From: Bacteroidota bacterium | GTDB lineage: Bacteria; Bacteroidota; Bacteroidia; Bacteroidales; Bacteroidaceae | Direction of reading: 5' to 3' | DNA: 64,000 bases | Assembly (NCBI GenBank): GCA_023458215.1 | Contig: JAEXAJ010000220.1 | Location: 12,447 to 76,446 of the forward strand | In this document: one piece after another, positions 62,235 through 64,000 of the stretch | Layout of the letters: every line of letters begins with the position of its first letter | Position numbering within the stretch: position 1 is the first letter of the stretch | Program-made: the position numbers and the translations under genes | The notes under the pieces: generated by a model | Told to the model about the DNA's origin: nothing | Databases searched by the model: none | Seen by the model: only the letters and a program-made list of their open reading frames with translations

Positions 62235-62390
62235 TTAATGAAATTTTATTGGATACCCTTTGCCTGCCGCATCGCCACCACCGGTATCTATGTAATCGAC
62301 ATAATAGGGCATAATGACATAAAACAGCAGTGGGCAATCAGAGCAGTGACAAGAACAAATATCAGTTTCTTTTTCATCAGGAAGATGCAT
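62235..62390 (-). CDS. Two overlapping small frames after the histidine kinase (uncertain)
   Basis: Frame 1: ATG at 62377 shares its A with the kinase stop (TGATG) and encodes 29 residues, signal-peptide-like (MKKKLIFVLVTALIAHCCF). It stops at 62288. Frame 2: ATG at 62390 encodes 51 residues to 62235, with Cys/His-rich and Gly-rich parts (ICSCHCSDCP, TGGGDAAGKGYPIKFH). Joining the start of frame 1 to the end of frame 2 by one frameshift would give a normal small secreted peptide. Either this is such a gene, broken or frameshifted, or only one frame is used. Confidence 0.35.
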   Translation of the reverse strand: MHLPDEKETDICSCHCSDCPLLFYVIMPYYVDYIDTGGGDAAGKGYPIKFH

Positions 62391-64000
62391 TTAGTGTTAC
62401 AGCTTGTGCTACAATAGCGTCTATGAGGGTAAGGGCGGAAAGAGATTTGTTCTTTATCTCTTCGTCGAAGGGTACTTCACGTAAGGTTTCTAATTCTTTG
62501 AGTAAAGCTACAAGCTCAGTAGCCCCCAACAGGGTAAACAAAGGCAGCATTTTGTGCCCCATAGCCGCAACACCCCGAACATCTCCGGCATCTAAAGCTT
62601 GCCGCAGGCGATCGGCATTGAGCCGGGTTTCCTGAATGAAACTTTCGAGGATAGACTTCGCCGCATCATGGTCATCGCCGGAGAAAGCGGTAAGGGCGGA
62701 GAAGTTGAGTGTGTTGTCTGCCGGGAGCGACGCTTCCGGCATTCCCGATTCAAGGTTCAACTCGCCAAGTAGTTCGTTCACCGTGAATGGTTTGTGCAGG
62801 CAACCGGCAAAGCCATAGCTTAGGAAATCTTCGCGCCGCATATCGCTACGGGCGGTGACGGCTATCACTGGAATGGTCTTGGCTTGCGGAATGTTGGAGG
62901 CACGCAACAGATTTAGCAAGTCGAAGCCATTCATGACAGGCATTTGCACATCAGTCAGCAATAAATCGAAGGTATCGGTGCGCAACGCTTCCAGCAACTC
63001 ATCCGGTTGCTGGCAACTGACGGAACCGATGCCACTTTGTTGAAGCATGGCGGCGGTAAGCGTCAACTGAATACGGTCGTCGTCAATGAGGAGGAGCTTA
63101 TTTAATGAAGAATGAGGAATGAAGAATGAAGAATTGGGCTGCGCATTTACACCGCAAGGCAATTCTTCATTCTTCATTCTTAATTCTTCATTATTAATGG
63201 GTTCTTCATTCTTAATGGGGGCTTCATTGCTCACCGGGAACAAAGGAACACGAAGGGTGAAGGTACTGCCTTTACCAAGCACACTATCCACTTCGATCCT
63301 GCCTTCAAGTAATTGCACGAGCATGCGGACAATGGACAGGCCCAAGCCGAAGCCTTCTTCTCCCTGCGCACCGGGCAAGCGGGTGAATTCTTGAAAAATA
63401 CGTTCGCGGTCGTCCACGCCCATACCCTTACCTGTGTCGGTAACGGTAAGTAGCAGATGACTGGTGTTGAAGGAAGAACTACCTCCTCTCTCCACATAGG
63501 TAGCTTTTATTGTAATCCCGCCTTGTGAAGTAAATTTCACGGCATTGGAAAGCAGGTTGTTGATGATTTGCCGCAAGCGCAACGGGTCGCTGATGAATGT
63601 TCCTTGAAGCTCGGGCGCAATCTCGCACTTCAAAGACAATCCTTTGGTAGTAGTCAACGGTTCGAAGCTGACCTGTATCTCTTCCAGCAATCGGGAGGGG
63701 TGGAAGGAGACACGTTTTATCTCCGCCTTATGAAGGTCGAGGCGATGGAAATCGAGCAAATCGACAACGAGTTTCAAGAGATGTTCCGAGGAAGTTTTCA
63801 TATTGTCGAGGTAGAAGCGCTGGCGTTCGTCCACGGTGAGGCGGGATAGCAAGTCGGCATAGCCCATGATGGAACCGAGGGGGGCTTTAAAATCGTGGGT
63901 GATGGCAAGCATCAGCTTCTCTCGCGTAGCAAGCAAGTCCTCGGCACGGCGACGGGCTTCTTCCAGTTCGCGGCGGTAGCGGTTACTACGAGTGATATCC
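62377..64000 (-). CDS. Hybrid sensor histidine kinase (partial, N-terminus off the right edge)
   Basis: The frame runs to the window edge, so the sensor part is missing; about 540 residues are visible. In order: a helical linker (YRRELEEARRRAEDLLATRE), HisKA with phospho-acceptor His in LAITHDFKAPLGSIMGYADL, HATPase_c (N-box QIINNLLSNAVKF, G-boxes TDTGKGMG and GFGLGLSIV), a receiver domain (LLIDDDRIQ, phospho-acceptor Asp in LLLTDVQMPVMNG, KPFTV), and a C-terminal HPt-like domain with GHKMLPLF. The linker between HATPase_c and receiver contains about 35 residues encoded by a hairpin repeat (63101-63199). No adjacent regulator is seen, as expected for a phosphorelay hybrid. Confidence 0.92.
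   Translation of the reverse strand, partial: DITRSNRYRRELEEARRRAEDLLATREKLMLAITHDFKAPLGSIMGYADLLSRLTVDERQRFYLDNMKTSSEHLLKLVVDLLDFHRLDLHKAEIKRVSFHPSRLLEEIQVSFEPLTTTKGLSLKCEIAPELQGTFISDPLRLRQIINNLLSNAVKFTSQGGITIKATYVERGGSSSFNTSHLLLTVTDTGKGMGVDDRERIFQEFTRLPGAQGEEGFGLGLSIVRMLVQLLEGRIEVDSVLGKGSTFTLRVPLFPVSNEAPIKNEEPINNEELRMKNEELPCGVNAQPNSSFFIPHSSLNKLLLIDDDRIQLTLTAAMLQQSGIGSVSCQQPDELLEALRTDTFDLLLTDVQMPVMNGFDLLNLLRASNIPQAKTIPVIAVTARSDMRREDFLSYGFAGCLHKPFTVNELLGELNLESGMPEASLPADNTLNFSALTAFSGDDHDAAKSILESFIQETRLNADRLRQALDAGDVRGVAAMGHKMLPLFTLLGATELVALLKELETLREVPFDEEIKNKSLSALTLIDAIVAQAVTLNASS
63101..63199 (-). repeat. Palindromic element inserted in frame within the histidine kinase gene
   Basis: Left arm 63101-63135 and right arm 63161-63199 are inverted, of GAAGAAT/ATTCTTC words. 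On the minus strand the centre reads TTGCGGTGTAAATGC followed by GCAGCC, with core GGCTGCGC at 63137-63144 (plus strand). The encoded residues, NNEELRMKNEEL... then ...NAQPNSSFFIPHSS, closely match those of the element at 7782. A partial extra copy (GGGTTCTTCATTCTTAATG) follows on the right. Confidence 0.85.

Overview
The window reads as chromosomal DNA of a Bacteroides or close relative in the Bacteroidaceae. The support is seen directly. Start sites are preceded by the Bacteroidetes -7 box TAnnTTTG, for example at 4585, 5241, 14971, 37302, 41532, 42533, 46134, 55138 and 62177. Ribosome sites are weak. The gene set is typical of the phylum: fimbrillin-type lipoproteins, a FISUMP domain, GldH, a lipidated TamA (TamL) with TamB, a PSP1/RicT protein, an AAA-ATPase-like/DUF1703 protein and a fused E1 alpha/beta 2-oxoacid dehydrogenase.

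Layout. 1-4564 (minus) is a CzcCBA-type metal efflux operon, cut by the left edge. 4669-8321 holds a beta-carbonic anhydrase (minus), then radA and a large FAD oxidoreductase (plus). 8395-14473 (minus) is one operon, lpdA, lipoate ligase, E2, E1, flavodoxin: a lipoate-dependent 2-oxoacid dehydrogenase with its own lipoylation enzyme. 15012-18128 is an atypical LuxR regulator and a TonB-dependent receptor. 18212-20381 is a small accessory zone with a DUF3788 gene, a decayed acetyltransferase and a zinc-ribbon membrane lipoprotein. 20365-26498 has a U32 peptidase, metA, a fimbrillin/FISUMP lipoprotein and metF. 26582-29624 is holB, a RicT-like gene and gldH. 29862-37256 is the cell-shape cluster mreB, mreC, mreD, mrdA, rodA, preceded by purH. 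37421-41828 has an M13 peptidase, an ABC-F protein and a small protein. 42533-45983 is a fimbrillin-type surface locus with a long structured leader. 46166-54086 carries an AAA-like protein, then a cassette of HprK-like kinase, Ser/His S26-like peptidase, PqqD-like protein, nucleotidyltransferase and two ABC exporters. 54179-64000 has a nucleotidyltransferase, tamL, tamB and a hybrid histidine kinase cut by the right edge.

Three things stand out. First, the kinase/peptidase/PqqD/nucleotidyltransferase/ABC cassette looks like a peptide-modifying and export system without a recognised precursor or cyclase. Second, the leader at 42547-42804 can form two mutually exclusive structures, one ending in a U-tract, as in an attenuator. 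Third, there are two families of non-coding structure. One is a set of four intergenic arrays of small palindromes, each with its own sequence but nearly all with a 22- or 23-bp period. The other is long hairpin elements with simple-repeat arms, several sharing a GCGCAGC core; two are inserted in frame inside enzymes. No rRNA, tRNA, CRISPR array or insertion sequence was recognised.
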